64,000 nt of DNA from Ferrimonas futtsuensis DSM 18154 (lineage in GTDB: Bacteria; Pseudomonadota; Gammaproteobacteria; Enterobacterales; Shewanellaceae): contig NZ_AUGL01000018.1 of the NCBI RefSeq assembly GCF_000422645.1, forward strand, positions 45,236 through 109,235, given 5' to 3'. The notes beneath the pieces were generated by a model, which was given only the letters and a program-made list of their open reading frames with translations, did no database searches and was not told where the DNA came from. Shown here one piece after another: positions 37,551 to 53,161 of the stretch; position 1 is the first letter of the stretch; each line of letters begins with the position of its first letter. The position numbers were made by a program, and so were the translations under genes.

Positions 37551-37560
37551 CAGGGCCCCC
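37541..37560. terminator. GC hairpin between the converging TetR and DUF416 genes
   Basis: GGGGGCC (37541-37547) and GGCCCCC (37554-37560) pair around a 6-nt loop across the TetR-family stop codon. There is no T-run, so termination is uncertain. Confidence 0.4.
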
Positions 37561-37569
37561 GGACAAAGC

Positions 37570-38160
37570 TTACAGGCTGATGCCGATGTTGGAGGTGGCG
37601 CTGGAGCGAATCTCTTTGCGCATCTCCTTGATCTCCTCTGAGGCAGGCTCGGACTCCACCCAGTCCAGCAGCTGGCCCTGAATCGACTTTTCTTCCTGCA
37701 TCATCTCGTGATTGAAGATGAAATCATCCAGGGCACGCCCTTCCAGTTCAGGCATTTCGGTCACCTCGATGTAGTTGGTGACCGTCGAGCTGGAGAGCTT
37801 GGAGACGTTGATCAGATCCTCTTCCACCTTCTGCTGCATGGCAATGAAGATGGTGGATACGGCGACCACGGCGTCCATGGCGGGGTAGACCCCATACATG
37901 TCGTGCTGCTCCGGGTCCGGGGTGATCGCTTCCAGTTTCTCGATCTGTTGTTCCATGGCCAGCTTCAGCCTCTGGGTGAAGCAGCTCTCCCACAGCAGGT
38001 CCAGGGAGACCTGAAGCTGATCGGCCCCCTCGCTCTCGGTGGCGGCACAGAACAGCTGAAAATTGGGCAGCATACGTTCCGCCAGGGCGGTGGCAAACAG
38101 GCGTTTTTGATCTGCGCTCAGCGCTTTGATGCGGCTGAAGAAGCCGGGTGTCTTGCTCAT
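37570..38160 (-). CDS. YjaG-like DUF416 protein
   Basis: A 196-residue helical, acidic protein of the DUF416 family (E. coli YjaG). Typical pieces are FATALAERMLPNFQLF near residue 25 and YGVYPAMDAVVAVSTIF near 88. Its biochemical function is not known to me. It begins 13 bp after barA on the same strand, so it is probably co-transcribed with that sensor kinase. Confidence 0.85.
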   Translation of the reverse strand: MSKTPGFFSRIKALSADQKRLFATALAERMLPNFQLFCAATESEGADQLQVSLDLLWESCFTQRLKLAMEQQIEKLEAITPDPEQHDMYGVYPAMDAVVAVSTIFIAMQQKVEEDLINVSKLSSSTVTNYIEVTEMPELEGRALDDFIFNHEMMQEEKSIQGQLLDWVESEPASEEIKEMRKEIRSSATSNIGISL

Positions 38161-38173
38161 CTATCGATTCCGT

Positions 38174-40906
<2,733 letters not shown>

Positions 40907-41041
40907 CTGTGGGACAATGCTCCCCTTATCTGTTTTGGCTCAGGTGATCTGCTCTGCGCCCTGGTAAACCGGGCGCTGCAAGCGATCCCGGCCGTAACCA
41001 CGCCTAGGTGGATCCCCCTATTGTAATCAACGGACCTTTTC

Positions 41042-42376
41042 ATGGCACAGTTTTTTACCCCTAAGTCCAATAAATTAAAGAAGTTGTCGAAAAAAATCAT
41101 CCTGGATGTCCTGCGCCTGGATCATAAGGGCCAGGGGGTGGCCGATCATGAGGGCAAGGTGGTGTTCATTCCCGGCCTGTTGCCCGGTGAGCGCGGAGAG
41201 GTGCAGCTGACTGAGCAGAAGAAGCGTTTTGCCCAGGCCAGGCTGCTCAAGCGCATGGGAGAGAGCCCGCTGCGCATCCAGCCGCAGTGTGAGCACTTCG
41301 GTCGTTGTGGCGGCTGTCAGGTTCAGCACCTGTCCCAACAGCAGCAGCGCGCCTATAAGCAGCAGGCACTGCTGGACATGTTGTCCCGCCTGGGGGGCTG
41401 TGAGCCTGACCAGGTGGCCGAGCCCCTGCTGGGGCCGGGCTGGCACTACCGCCGCCGCGCCCGCTTGGCGCTGAAGGTGGAGAAGGGCGACTTGCAGATG
41501 GGGTTTCGCCGGGAGGGCAGCAATGAGATCGAGTCGGTGCGCCGCTGCCCCATACTGGTGCAGCCTTTCGCCGAACTGCTGCCCCAGATCCACGGTTTGC
41601 TGAACGCCCTCAAGGGAAAGCGTCAGTTGGGCCATCTGGAGCTGACCCGCACAGCCAGTGGTAACCTGTTCTGTCTGAGGGTGCTCAAGCCCCTTAATCA
41701 GGGGGATTGTGCCGCCTTGAGTGGCTTTGCCGCTGAGCATGATCTGGTGGTTCTGCTGGATGAAGGGGAGCGGGTAAGGCGCCTGGATGGCAAGCCTCTT
41801 GCACCCTTCGCCATTGAGTTGGGTGACATCAGCGCCCCCCTGGCCTATCTGCCCGGTGACTTCATTCAGGTCAATGACCAGGTGAACCGGGCGATGGTGG
41901 CCCAGGCGCTCGATTGGCTGGCCCCGGATGCGGACGACACCGTGCTGGAACTGTTTGCCGGCATTGGCAACTTCAGCTTCCCCTTGGCTCGCCGTTGCCA
42001 GTCGGTGCTGGCGGTGGAGGGGGTGGATGCCATGGTGGCTCGGGGCAATGAACGCGCCCGGGAACTTCAGCTGGGTAACCTCAAATTCTGTCAGGCGGAT
42101 CTGAACGACGGTGAAGGCGATCCTCGCTGGCTCAAACCGGTGGACCTGCTGTTGCTGGATCCCGCTCGTGCCGGGGCTGGGGGGGCTCTGACCCACCTGG
42201 ACACCTGGTCGCCCAGGCGGGTGCTCTATGTCTCCTGCAATCCCGCCAGTTTGGCCCGTGACGCAAAATTGCTCACTGAGAAAGGATATCGCCTAAAGAG
42301 GGTTGGACTGGTGGATATGTTCCCCCATACTCAACATCTGGAGTCCATGGCACTTTTCGAAAAAAGTGGGCTCTGA
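41042..42376 (+). CDS. rlmD: RlmD, 23S rRNA m5U1939 methyltransferase
   Basis: A 444-residue SAM-dependent methyltransferase (formerly RumA). A TRAM-like N-terminal domain is followed by the [4Fe-4S] cysteines C83-x5-C89-x2-C92 and C169. The SAM-binding motif VLELFAGIGNFSFPLA and the catalytic cysteine in VLYVSCNPASLARD are present. It heads the plus-strand series rlmD-relA-mazG and is divergent from barA, a conserved arrangement in gammaproteobacteria. Confidence 0.95.
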   Translation: MAQFFTPKSNKLKKLSKKIILDVLRLDHKGQGVADHEGKVVFIPGLLPGERGEVQLTEQKKRFAQARLLKRMGESPLRIQPQCEHFGRCGGCQVQHLSQQQQRAYKQQALLDMLSRLGGCEPDQVAEPLLGPGWHYRRRARLALKVEKGDLQMGFRREGSNEIESVRRCPILVQPFAELLPQIHGLLNALKGKRQLGHLELTRTASGNLFCLRVLKPLNQGDCAALSGFAAEHDLVVLLDEGERVRRLDGKPLAPFAIELGDISAPLAYLPGDFIQVNDQVNRAMVAQALDWLAPDADDTVLELFAGIGNFSFPLARRCQSVLAVEGVDAMVARGNERARELQLGNLKFCQADLNDGEGDPRWLKPVDLLLLDPARAGAGGALTHLDTWSPRRVLYVSCNPASLARDAKLLTEKGYRLKRVGLVDMFPHTQHLESMALFEKSGL

Positions 42377-42438
42377 ACAATAGGATGCTGCAGGCGCGCG
42401 GCGAAGGAATCACGCTCAACATAGGATGACACAACACC

Positions 42439-44643
42439 ATGGTATCGGTTCGTCAGATCCATTTCGGGGAACAGCAGGTCGATCTTAGCCAGTGGCTGAT
42501 GCAGCTCGAGCTCAGCGCGGAATCGCGCCAGAGGCTGGAGGCCTGTTTCCGATATTGTCAGGAGCTGACCGTGGAGGAGCGCCCGGTGCTGGAGGCATGC
42601 CTGATCCGTGCCAGAGAGATGGTGGAGATCCTGCTGCCGCTGAATATGGACATCGCCACCCTTGAGGCCAGTCTCCTGTTCACCTGCCTGGACGAGGGGC
42701 TGCTGACTCTGGAGCAGATCGAGGAGAAGTACGACGCTAAGTTGCTGCCCTTGATCAAGAGTGTCCAGGTGATGGACGCCATCCGCACCCTGCAGACCGG
42801 CAGTGGCGTGCACGCCTCAGAGGGCCAGATCGACAACCTGCGTCGCATGTTGTTGGCCATGGTGGAGGATGTCCGTGCCGTGGTGATCAAGCTGGCGGAG
42901 GGAGTGGTCATGCTCCGCGAGGTGAAAAATGCCGACGAGGAGACTCGGGTGGTGCTGGCCCGCGAGGTGCGCGACATCTATGCGCCCCTGGCCAATCGTC
43001 TGGGTATCGGCCAGCTCAAATGGGAGCTGGAGGATCTCTCCTTCCGCTACCTGCATCCGGACACCTACAAGGACATTGCCAAACTGCTGGACGAGAAGCG
43101 CATCGACCGGGAAAGCTACATCCAGGAGTTCGTCTCCGACCTGCAGCAGAATCTGGACAGAGACGACATTCGCGCCGAAGTCTATGGTCGCCCCAAGCAT
43201 ATCTTCAGCATCTGGAAGAAGATGCAGAAGAAGAATCTGGCGTTTTCCGAATTGTTCGATGTGCGCGCCGTGCGCATCATCGCCGAGCGGCTGCAGGACT
43301 GTTACGCCGCCCTGGGCGTGGTGCACACCAAGTGGCGCCACCTGCCCAACGAATTTGATGACTATGTGGCGACCCCCAAGCCCAATGGCTACCAGTCGAT
43401 TCACACCGTGGTGCTGGGGCCGGCGGGCAAGAGTGTGGAGATTCAAATTCGCACCGAGCAGATGCATCAGGATGCCGAGCTGGGTGTGGCCGCCCACTGG
43501 AAATACAAAGAGGGCCCCCAGTCCGGCAAATCCACCGGCTTCGAGGAGAAGATCAACTGGCTGAGGAAGATCCTCCAGTGGCAGGAGGACGTGGTGGAGA
43601 GCGGCAACCTCATCGATGAGGTGCGCAGTCAGGTGTTCGAGGACCGGGTCTACGTCTTTACCCCAAGGGGGGATGTGGTGGACATGCCCGCCGGCAGCAC
43701 CGTGCTGGATTTTGCCTACTACATCCACTCCGTGGTGGGACATCGCTGCATCGGCGCCAAGATCGACGGCCGCATCGTGCCCTTCACCACTGAGGTGGAG
43801 ACCGGCCAGCGGGTGGAGATCATCACCGCCAAGCAGCCTAACCCCAAGCGTGACTGGCTCAACCCCAACCTGGGGTACATCAAGACCAGCCGGGCCCGGG
43901 CTAAGATTGCCCACTTCTTCAAGCAGGAAGACAAGGAGAAGAACACCCTGGCGGGCCGGGAGATCCTGGAGACCGAGCTGGGCCGTCACGGCCTCAAGCT
44001 GGAGGAGGCCGGTTCCGCCGTCGAGCGCTTCAACATGCACAGCCTGGACGATCTGCTGGCCGCCATCGGCGGCGGCGACATCCGTCTCAACCAGGTGATC
44101 AACCACATCCAGAGCCGTCACAAGCGGGCCATGGAAAACGAGGAGGACGCGGTGGCCGAGCTGGTCAACCGTGCACCCTCCCGTCCCAGCCGTCGCAGCG
44201 GTCAGATCGAGGTCAATGGCGTGGGTAACCTGATGACTCACATGGCCAAGTGCTGCCAGCCCCTGCCCGGGGATCCCATCTACGGCTACATCACCCAGGG
44301 GCGCGGTGTCTCCGTGCACCGGGAGGAGTGTGAGCAGCTCAAGGATATGCTGGAGCGCAGTCCGGAGCGGGGTGTGGACGTGGTCTGGGGCGAAAGCGCA
44401 TCAGGGGGCTACAGCGTCAGCATCCGGGTGGTGGCCAATGACCGAAACGGCCTGCTGCGGGATGTGACGACTCTGCTCACCAACGAGAAATCCAATGTCA
44501 CCGAGATGCGCAGCCGCTCGGACAACATGAAACACACCGCCATCATCGAGCTCAAGCTGGAACTGTATAACATGGAGTCGTTGAGTCGATTGGTGTCGCG
44601 CCTGAGCCAGATCCCCGGCGTGGTGGAGGTAGGCCGACTGTGA
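42439..44643 (+). CDS. relA: RelA, (p)ppGpp synthetase I
   Basis: A 734-residue ribosome-associated alarmone synthetase (E. coli 744). The N-terminal pseudo-hydrolase domain lacks the HD pair, as in RelA. The synthetase domain holds EVYGRPKHIFSIWKKM near residue 247. The conserved stretch KPNGYQSIHTVV is near 314. TGS begins near 406 (VFTPRGDVVDMPAGSTVLDFAY) and ACT is at the C-terminus. Its stop overlaps the mazG GTG start. Confidence 0.96.
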   Translation: MVSVRQIHFGEQQVDLSQWLMQLELSAESRQRLEACFRYCQELTVEERPVLEACLIRAREMVEILLPLNMDIATLEASLLFTCLDEGLLTLEQIEEKYDAKLLPLIKSVQVMDAIRTLQTGSGVHASEGQIDNLRRMLLAMVEDVRAVVIKLAEGVVMLREVKNADEETRVVLAREVRDIYAPLANRLGIGQLKWELEDLSFRYLHPDTYKDIAKLLDEKRIDRESYIQEFVSDLQQNLDRDDIRAEVYGRPKHIFSIWKKMQKKNLAFSELFDVRAVRIIAERLQDCYAALGVVHTKWRHLPNEFDDYVATPKPNGYQSIHTVVLGPAGKSVEIQIRTEQMHQDAELGVAAHWKYKEGPQSGKSTGFEEKINWLRKILQWQEDVVESGNLIDEVRSQVFEDRVYVFTPRGDVVDMPAGSTVLDFAYYIHSVVGHRCIGAKIDGRIVPFTTEVETGQRVEIITAKQPNPKRDWLNPNLGYIKTSRARAKIAHFFKQEDKEKNTLAGREILETELGRHGLKLEEAGSAVERFNMHSLDDLLAAIGGGDIRLNQVINHIQSRHKRAMENEEDAVAELVNRAPSRPSRRSGQIEVNGVGNLMTHMAKCCQPLPGDPIYGYITQGRGVSVHREECEQLKDMLERSPERGVDVVWGESASGGYSVSIRVVANDRNGLLRDVTTLLTNEKSNVTEMRSRSDNMKHTAIIELKLELYNMESLSRLVSRLSQIPGVVEVGRL

Positions 44644-45419
44644 GCCAGATAGACAGACTGCTGGCCATCATGGCCAGGCTCCGTGATCCCAAAGGTGGCT
44701 GCCCTTGGGATCTCAAACAGGATTTTGCCAGTATCGTGCCCCACACCCTGGAGGAGGCCTACGAGGTGGCCGACGCCATCGAGCGCGGCGACTGGGAGGG
44801 GCTGCCCGGAGAGCTGGGCGATCTGCTGTTCCAGGTGGTGTTCTATGCCCAGATGGGCAAGGAGAAGCAGTGGTTTGATTTCGAGGAGGTGGCCCGCCGC
44901 ATCAGCGACAAACTGGAGCGGCGTCACCCCCATGTATTCACCGATGCCCGGATCCTCGAGGCAGATCTCAAGGCCAACTGGGAAGCCACCAAGTCCGCCG
45001 AGCGGGCGGACAAAGGGGAGCACTCCCTGCTGGATGACATCCCCAGGGGGATGCCTGCCCTGACCCGCTCGGTGAAGATCCAGAAGCGGGTGGCCACCGT
45101 CGGTTTCGATTGGGACAGCCTGGGACCCGTGGTGGAGAAGGTCCACGAAGAGGTGGAAGAGGTGCTGGAGGAAGCCCACCAGGTGGTGGTGGATCAGGAG
45201 AAACTCACCGAAGAGGTGGGGGACCTGCTGTTTGCGGTGACCAACCTGGCCCGTCATCTCAAGGTGAATCCGGAACAGGCCCTGCGCCGGGCCAACGACA
45301 AGTTCGAGCGACGGTTTCGCGGGGTGGAGAGTCTGGCTGGCGAATCAGGCCGAGATCTCGATGCCCACAGCCTGGACGAGCTGGAGGGCTACTGGCAGCA
45401 GGTCAAGGGGCGGGAATAG
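44640..45419 (+). CDS. mazG: MazG nucleoside triphosphate pyrophosphohydrolase
   Basis: A 259-residue all-alpha NTP pyrophosphatase with two MazG repeats. Acidic metal motifs are ELGDLLFQVVFYA near residues 58-70 and EEVGDLLFAVTNLAR near 193. It starts at GTG (44640), overlapping the relA stop as GTGA. MazG lowers ppGpp under starvation, fitting the coupling to relA. No mazEF toxin-antitoxin pair lies between, unlike in E. coli. Confidence 0.95.
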   Translation: MSQIDRLLAIMARLRDPKGGCPWDLKQDFASIVPHTLEEAYEVADAIERGDWEGLPGELGDLLFQVVFYAQMGKEKQWFDFEEVARRISDKLERRHPHVFTDARILEADLKANWEATKSAERADKGEHSLLDDIPRGMPALTRSVKIQKRVATVGFDWDSLGPVVEKVHEEVEEVLEEAHQVVVDQEKLTEEVGDLLFAVTNLARHLKVNPEQALRRANDKFERRFRGVESLAGESGRDLDAHSLDELEGYWQQVKGRE

Positions 45420-45499
45420 CGCCCCTGTTGTCCTCTTGGGCGGTGTAAAATTAACCACTAAAGGTTTGTATTTTTGACAAGGATTCAACGCATCTCAGA

Positions 45500-45528
45500 T
45501 TGTCCTGCTCAAGGGCCTCTGGTATACT
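45500..45528 (+). promoter_or_regulatory. Predicted sigma-70 promoter of pyrG
   Basis: TTGTCC (45500-45505), a 17-bp spacer and TATACT (45523-45528) lie 59 bp before the pyrG ATG. Confidence 0.5.
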
Positions 45529-45548
45529 GTCATCCCGTCCTATAGTGA

Positions 45549-47225
<1,677 letters not shown>

Positions 47226-47275
47226 AGCGAGAATCCCGGGCGGGTGCCCCAGTGGCGCCCGTCCTTTAACTTTGA

Positions 47276-48595
<1,320 letters not shown>

Positions 48596-48622
48596 TGCCT
48601 TGAAGCGTTGAAAACCATACTG

Positions 48623-48649
48623 AAAAGCCGCCTTAGGGCGGCTTTTTTT
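48623..48649 (+). terminator. eno terminator
   Basis: AAAAGCCGCC (48623-48632), a TTAG loop and GGCGGCTTTT (48637-48646) are followed by more T residues. Confidence 0.93.
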
Positions 48650-48718
48650 GTGCCTGGTGGCTTTCCTTTTCAGTCGCCTTGGGTCAAGATCTCTGACATC
48701 AACGTGCGGGTGGATACG

Positions 48719-49015
48719 ATGCGACTGCTGCTTATTGTCTTGACGTTGTCCCTGATGGGGCTTCAGTACCGTCTCTGGAACGGAGAGAATGGCTACGCCG
48801 AAGTGCGGCGGCTAGAGGCGCAGATTGCCGAACAGCAGGCCAACAACCTTAAGCTGGAACAGCGCAATCAGATGCTGCGTCAGGAGATCACCGATCTGCG
48901 CGACGGACTGGAATCCATCGAGGAGCGTGCCAGGAATGAACTGGGCATGGTGGGTCCCAATGAGCAGTTCTTCCGGGTGATCAAACGCCCCTCCGCCGAT
49001 TCTGCCCACCAGTAA
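48719..49015 (+). CDS. ftsB: FtsB, cell division protein
   Basis: A 98-residue bitopic division protein that joins FtsL and FtsQ. One N-terminal membrane helix (MRLLLIVLTLSLMGLQYRLW) is followed by a periplasmic coiled coil, RLEAQIAEQQANNLKLEQRN to about residue 70. The ATG at 48719 was chosen because the helix starts there and GGTGGA precedes it; a start at 48608 would cross the eno terminator. ispD follows after 21 bp. Confidence 0.94.
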   Translation: MRLLLIVLTLSLMGLQYRLWNGENGYAEVRRLEAQIAEQQANNLKLEQRNQMLRQEITDLRDGLESIEERARNELGMVGPNEQFFRVIKRPSADSAHQ

Positions 49016-49036
49016 CCCCGCCCATCCGGAGCCGAA

Positions 49037-49720
49037 ATGTTATCCAAGCAATCCCCCCTCTACGCCGTGGTGCCAGCGGCCGGCGTTGGCAAGCGCATGG
49101 GCGCCGACATTCCTAAGCAGTATCTGCCACTCGATGGCCGTCCCATACTGTCCCACACCCTGGGCAGACTGCTCAGCCACCCCGGAATCACCCGGGTGGT
49201 GGTGGCACTGGGCCGTGAGGATGGCTTCTTCGATGAGTTGCCGGAATCCGCCGATCCCAGACTGACCCGGGTTCCCGGGGGGCAGGAACGGGCCGATTCG
49301 GTGCTCAGTGCCCTGAACCATATCGACGATGACAACGCCTGGGTGATGGTGCACGATGCGGCCCGTCCCTGCTTGAGTCATGAGGACATCGACCGGTTGA
49401 TCCAGCTCTCTGGAGAGCAGGGGGGCATCCTGGCGGCCCCGGTACGGGATACCATGAAGCGGGCCAATGGCGATGGTGCCATTGACCACACGGTGGAGCG
49501 CAGTGGGTTGTGGCATGCCCTGACCCCGCAGCTGTTTCCACTCAAGGCCCTGCGCGATGCCCTGGCTCAGGGGCTGGAGCAGGGCGCCAATATTACCGAT
49601 GAGGCCTCCGCCATGGAGCGCCTGGGATGGCACCCCACCCTGGTGGAGGGCAGCCCTGCCAACATCAAAGTCACCCATCCTGACGACCTCCGTATCGCCA
49701 GGTTGCTGATTAAGGAGTAA
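49037..49720 (+). CDS. ispD: IspD, 2-C-methyl-D-erythritol 4-phosphate cytidylyltransferase
   Basis: A 227-residue cytidylyltransferase of the MEP isoprenoid pathway. The nucleotide loop is [20 protein letters not shown] near residues 11-30. The family signature [12 protein letters not shown] is near 103. It sits in ftsB-ispD-ispF-truD, the usual gammaproteobacterial order, with 2 bp before ispF. Confidence 0.96.
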   Translation: MLSKQSPLYAVVPAAGVGKRMGADIPKQYLPLDGRPILSHTLGRLLSHPGITRVVVALGREDGFFDELPESADPRLTRVPGGQERADSVLSALNHIDDDNAWVMVHDAARPCLSHEDIDRLIQLSGEQGGILAAPVRDTMKRANGDGAIDHTVERSGLWHALTPQLFPLKALRDALAQGLEQGANITDEASAMERLGWHPTLVEGSPANIKVTHPDDLRIARLLIKE

Positions 49721-49722
49721 AG

Positions 49723-50199
49723 ATGATTCGTATTGGCCACGGTTTCGATGTTCATAAGTTTGGCGGTGAAGGCCCGGTGACCCTGGCCGGGGTGAAGGTG
49801 CCCTATCATCAGGGGCTGCTGGCCCACTCCGATGGGGATGTGATCCTGCACGCCATCAGCGACGCCCTGCTGGGCGCCCTGGCTCTGGGCGACATCGGCC
49901 ACCATTTTCCCGACACCGATCCCCGGTTCAAGGGTGCAGACAGCCGGGTGCTGCTGCGCCATTGCTATGCTTTGGTGAAGGAGCGGGGATACACACTGGG
50001 CAACCTGGACGTGACCGTCATCGCCCAGGCTCCCAAAATGGCGCCTCACATCCAGCGGATGCGCGCCAACATCAGTGCCGATCTGGAATCGGCGCTGGAT
50101 CAAGTTAACGTCAAGGCGACCACCACGGAGAAGCTGGGTTTTACCGGCCGTGCCGAGGGGATCGCCACAGAAGCAGTAGTGGTACTTACCCGTGACTGA
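49723..50199 (+). CDS. ispF: IspF, MECDP synthase
   Basis: A 158-residue zinc enzyme that forms 2-C-methyl-D-erythritol 2,4-cyclodiphosphate. Metal and substrate motifs are [11 protein letters not shown] (residues 3-13), [20 protein letters not shown], and [11 protein letters not shown]. The C-terminal [18 protein letters not shown] is complete. It overlaps truD by 8 bp. Confidence 0.96.
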   Translation: MIRIGHGFDVHKFGGEGPVTLAGVKVPYHQGLLAHSDGDVILHAISDALLGALALGDIGHHFPDTDPRFKGADSRVLLRHCYALVKERGYTLGNLDVTVIAQAPKMAPHIQRMRANISADLESALDQVNVKATTTEKLGFTGRAEGIATEAVVVLTRD

Positions 50200-51244
50200 A
50201 TACACCCTGCCCCAGTGGCACTATCTCCATGGCGAGCCTGACGGCTACGCCATCCTGCGCACCCTGCCCGAAGACTTCATCGTCGAAGAGGAGTTGCCTT
50301 TCGAGGCCGACGGACAGGGTGAGCACCATCTGCTGCAGATCCGCAAGCGATTGATGACCACCCATCAACTGGCCCAGAAGTTGGCCAGTTTCGCCGGAGT
50401 AAAGCGGATGGATGTCTCCTGGGCGGGACTCAAGGACAAGTATGGGGTGACCACCCAGTGGTTCAGTGTCCGAATTCCGGGTAAGGAGACCCCGGACTGG
50501 AGTGCCCTCAACGGTGAAGACCTCGAGGTGCTGCAGGCCTTGCGTCATGGCAAGAAGTTGCGCACCGGCGCTCTTACCGGCAATCGCTTTACCCTGACCC
50601 TGCGTCAGCTGCAGCCGGGCACCGATCTGCAGTCGCGCCTGGAGCAGATCAAGGCCCAGGGCGTACCCAATTACTTTGGTGAGCAGCGCTTCGGCCATGG
50701 CGGTCGTAATGTGGAGCGTGCCGCAGAGATGTTTGCTGGCAAGCGCATCAAAGACAGGAACAAGCGCAGCATCTACCTGTCTGCTGCCCGCAGTTTCCTG
50801 TTCAACCACGTGGTGTCCGAGCGTTTGCAGCAGCATGGCCTGGCCCCTCTGGCCGGAGATACTCTGATGATGCCCACCGGAGGCAGCTTCTTTAAGTCTG
50901 AGCCCGCCGACGCCGAGATCCCGGGACGCGTGGCCCGGGGAGAACTGCGCCTGTCGGCCCCGATGGCCGGCGATTACCACAGTGGTGACGATGAGGCTGA
51001 TCAGTTTGAGCAGGGGGTGATGGCTCGCTGGCCCGAGCTGGTTCAGGGCCTCAAGGATGCGCGGATGGATCAGGAACGTCGTCCCCTGCTTCTGCGCCCC
51101 GAGCAGATGAGCTGGCAACTGGAGGGGGAGACCCTGGTGCTCAGCTTCCAGCTGCCTGCCGGTGCCTATGCCACGGCAGTATTGCGTGAGCTGCTCCGGT
51201 ATGACGAGGCACACAATCTTGAAAATCAAACGGTTAATGGATAA
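50192..51244 (+). CDS. truD: TruD, tRNA pseudouridine(13) synthase
   Basis: A 350-residue pseudouridine synthase. The catalytic aspartate is in the [16 protein letters not shown] region near residue 80. The signature [16 protein letters not shown] is near 155. It starts at GTG (50192), inside the end of ispF; no ATG gives the conserved N-terminus. surE follows after 12 bp. Confidence 0.95.
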   Translation: MTEYTLPQWHYLHGEPDGYAILRTLPEDFIVEEELPFEADGQGEHHLLQIRKRLMTTHQLAQKLASFAGVKRMDVSWAGLKDKYGVTTQWFSVRIPGKETPDWSALNGEDLEVLQALRHGKKLRTGALTGNRFTLTLRQLQPGTDLQSRLEQIKAQGVPNYFGEQRFGHGGRNVERAAEMFAGKRIKDRNKRSIYLSAARSFLFNHVVSERLQQHGLAPLAGDTLMMPTGGSFFKSEPADAEIPGRVARGELRLSAPMAGDYHSGDDEADQFEQGVMARWPELVQGLKDARMDQERRPLLLRPEQMSWQLEGETLVLSFQLPAGAYATAVLRELLRYDEAHNLENQTVNG

Positions 51245-51256
51245 AAATAGCCCACT

Positions 51257-52006
51257 ATGAAGATTCTGGTAAGCAATGATGATGGGGTGCATGCCCCGGG
51301 GATCCGCGCCCTGTCGGAGGCGCTGTCCTCCCTGGCCGACGTGATGACCGTGGCGCCCGATCGTAACTGTTCCGGGGCCAGCAACTCTCTGACCCTGACC
51401 AATCCTCTGCGGGTGCAATCCATAGAGAACGGCTATCTGGCGGTGAATGGCACCCCCACAGACTGTGTCCACCTGGCGATCCGCGAACTGATGGAGGGAG
51501 AGCCCGACCTGGTGGTGTCCGGCATCAATGCGGGCGCCAATCTGGGGGATGACACCCTCTATTCCGGCACCGTGGCTGCGGCCATGGAGGGGCGTCATCT
51601 GGGGCTGCCGACCATCGCTGTCTCCCTGGTGGGCCGGGAACTGCGCCACTATGAGACCGCCGCCCAGTTTACCTTGAAGCTGGTCAAGCACCTGAAACAG
51701 AATCCGCTGCCCTCAAACCAGATCCTCAACATCAATGTGCCAGACCTTCCAGAAGAAGCGATCCAGGGGGTGCAGGTGACCCGACTGGGTGCCCGCCATA
51801 AAGCCGAAGGGATGATTCGTACCCAGGATCCCGCGGGTCGCGACATCTACTGGCTGGGCCCCCCGGGTCAACAGCAGGATGCCGGCCCAGGAACCGATTT
51901 CCATGCGGTGGCAAACGGTTACATCTCCATCACCCCACTGACGGTGGATCTCACTGCCCACGATCAACTGAATGGGCTCAAGAGCTGGATGGGCGGGTTG
52001 TCATGA
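51257..52006 (+). CDS. surE: SurE, 5'/3'-nucleotidase
   Basis: A 249-residue survival protein with metal-dependent nucleotidase activity. Metal ligands are in the N-terminal [38 protein letters not shown] near residue 93 and the [12 protein letters not shown] stretch are conserved. Its TGA overlaps the pcm start (ATGATAG), coupling the two. Confidence 0.96.
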   Translation: MKILVSNDDGVHAPGIRALSEALSSLADVMTVAPDRNCSGASNSLTLTNPLRVQSIENGYLAVNGTPTDCVHLAIRELMEGEPDLVVSGINAGANLGDDTLYSGTVAAAMEGRHLGLPTIAVSLVGRELRHYETAAQFTLKLVKHLKQNPLPSNQILNINVPDLPEEAIQGVQVTRLGARHKAEGMIRTQDPAGRDIYWLGPPGQQQDAGPGTDFHAVANGYISITPLTVDLTAHDQLNGLKSWMGGLS

Positions 52007-52641
52007 TAGGTCAGGCTCAGGTATATGGTCAGCGGCTGGCCGACCTGCTGCGGCAGGCGGGCATCGGCGATGAGCGGGTATTGGCGGCCATCGCCAATAC
52101 CCCCAGAACCTCCTTTGTGGAGGGGGCGCTGACACAGAAGGCCTGGGAGAACACCGCATTGCCCATAGGCCAGGGGCAGACCATTTCCCAGCCCTATATT
52201 GTGGCGCGCATGACCCAGGCGTTGCTTCATGGGATGCCCGATGGACCGGTGCTGGAGATCGGGACCGGTTCGGGCTACCAGTCGGCGATTCTGGCCCAGT
52301 TGGTGCCGGAGCTGTGTTCGGTGGAGCGAATCAAGGGGCTGCAGATCAAGGCCAGGCAGCGGCTGAAGAAGATGGATCTGCACAACGTCGCCTTCAAGTA
52401 CGGCGATGGATGGCAGGGGTGGCCGGCTCGGGCACCCTTTGCCGGAATCATAGTGACCGCCGCCGCCCGGGAGCTGCCTCAGGCGCTGCTGCAGCAGATG
52501 GCCGATGGGGGCCGCATGGTGATCCCCATTGGGGAACAGGTTCAGGTTCTGCATCTGATCACCCGCCAGGGAGACCGCTACCTGAGCGAGGTGTTGGAGG
52601 AGGTGCGTTTCGTGCCCTTGGTGGCCGGTGACACCGAGTAA
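52003..52641 (+). CDS. pcm: Pcm, protein-L-isoaspartate O-methyltransferase
   Basis: A 212-residue repair methyltransferase for isoaspartyl residues in aged proteins. It has [21 protein letters not shown] near residue 55 and the SAM motif [15 protein letters not shown] near 83. Late motifs [13 protein letters not shown] and [16 protein letters not shown] are present. The surE-pcm-yqaA-nlpD-rpoS order is conserved in stationary-phase regulation loci. Confidence 0.96.
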   Translation: MIGQAQVYGQRLADLLRQAGIGDERVLAAIANTPRTSFVEGALTQKAWENTALPIGQGQTISQPYIVARMTQALLHGMPDGPVLEIGTGSGYQSAILAQLVPELCSVERIKGLQIKARQRLKKMDLHNVAFKYGDGWQGWPARAPFAGIIVTAAARELPQALLQQMADGGRMVIPIGEQVQVLHLITRQGDRYLSEVLEEVRFVPLVAGDTE

Positions 52642-53161
52642 CTATCACGGGCTACGCCGCCGAACCCTGGCGGCGTTTGCCTTTCTGGAGGGGCTGATTC
52701 TGCCTGTTCCGGCTGAACTGGCTCTGGCGCCCCTGTGCCGCTTGGCTCCCGGGCAGTGGCTCTCTCTGGCCGGGCTGACGGTCTTCTGGTCCGTGATCGG
52801 GGGTCTGTTTGGCTACCTGGCGGCGCGTTATGGCATGGAGGCATTGGTGATGCCCCTGGTGCAGCGCTGGCACTATGAGGTGGAACTGACTGAGATCCTG
52901 GAACTCTATGGTCAGTGGGGAGCCTGGATATTGGCGGCGTCGGGGCTAACCCCCTTGCCGTATAAGCTGGCCACGTTGGCGGCTGGGGCCAGTGGTGTTT
53001 CATGGCCTCTGTTCCTGCTGGCGGCGACGGTGAGTCGGGCCAGTCGTTATCTATTGGTGGCCTGGGTGGCCAAAGAGACCGGTCGTCTGCCCAAGGCTCA
53101 TGCCTGGCTGGGCTGGTTGATTTTGGGAGGATTGCTGTGCGCCATGCTGCTCGTTTTGTAA
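52628..53161 (+). CDS. yqaA: YqaA-family (DedA/SNARE-associated) membrane protein
   Basis: A 177-residue integral membrane protein with about four hydrophobic segments. The DedA-like pieces are [15 protein letters not shown] near residue 19 and [17 protein letters not shown] near 107. It starts at GTG and overlaps pcm by 14 bp. Its last 25 bp are shared with the start of nlpD. The function is unknown to me; the family is linked to lipid or membrane homeostasis. Confidence 0.87.
   Translation: MTPSNYHGLRRRTLAAFAFLEGLILPVPAELALAPLCRLAPGQWLSLAGLTVFWSVIGGLFGYLAARYGMEALVMPLVQRWHYEVELTEILELYGQWGAWILAASGLTPLPYKLATLAAGASGVSWPLFLLAATVSRASRYLLVAWVAKETGRLPKAHAWLGWLILGGLLCAMLLVL

Noticed and set aside
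42439..45419. mazEF toxin-antitoxin genes between relA and mazG
   Set aside because: relA and mazG overlap by four bases, leaving no room.
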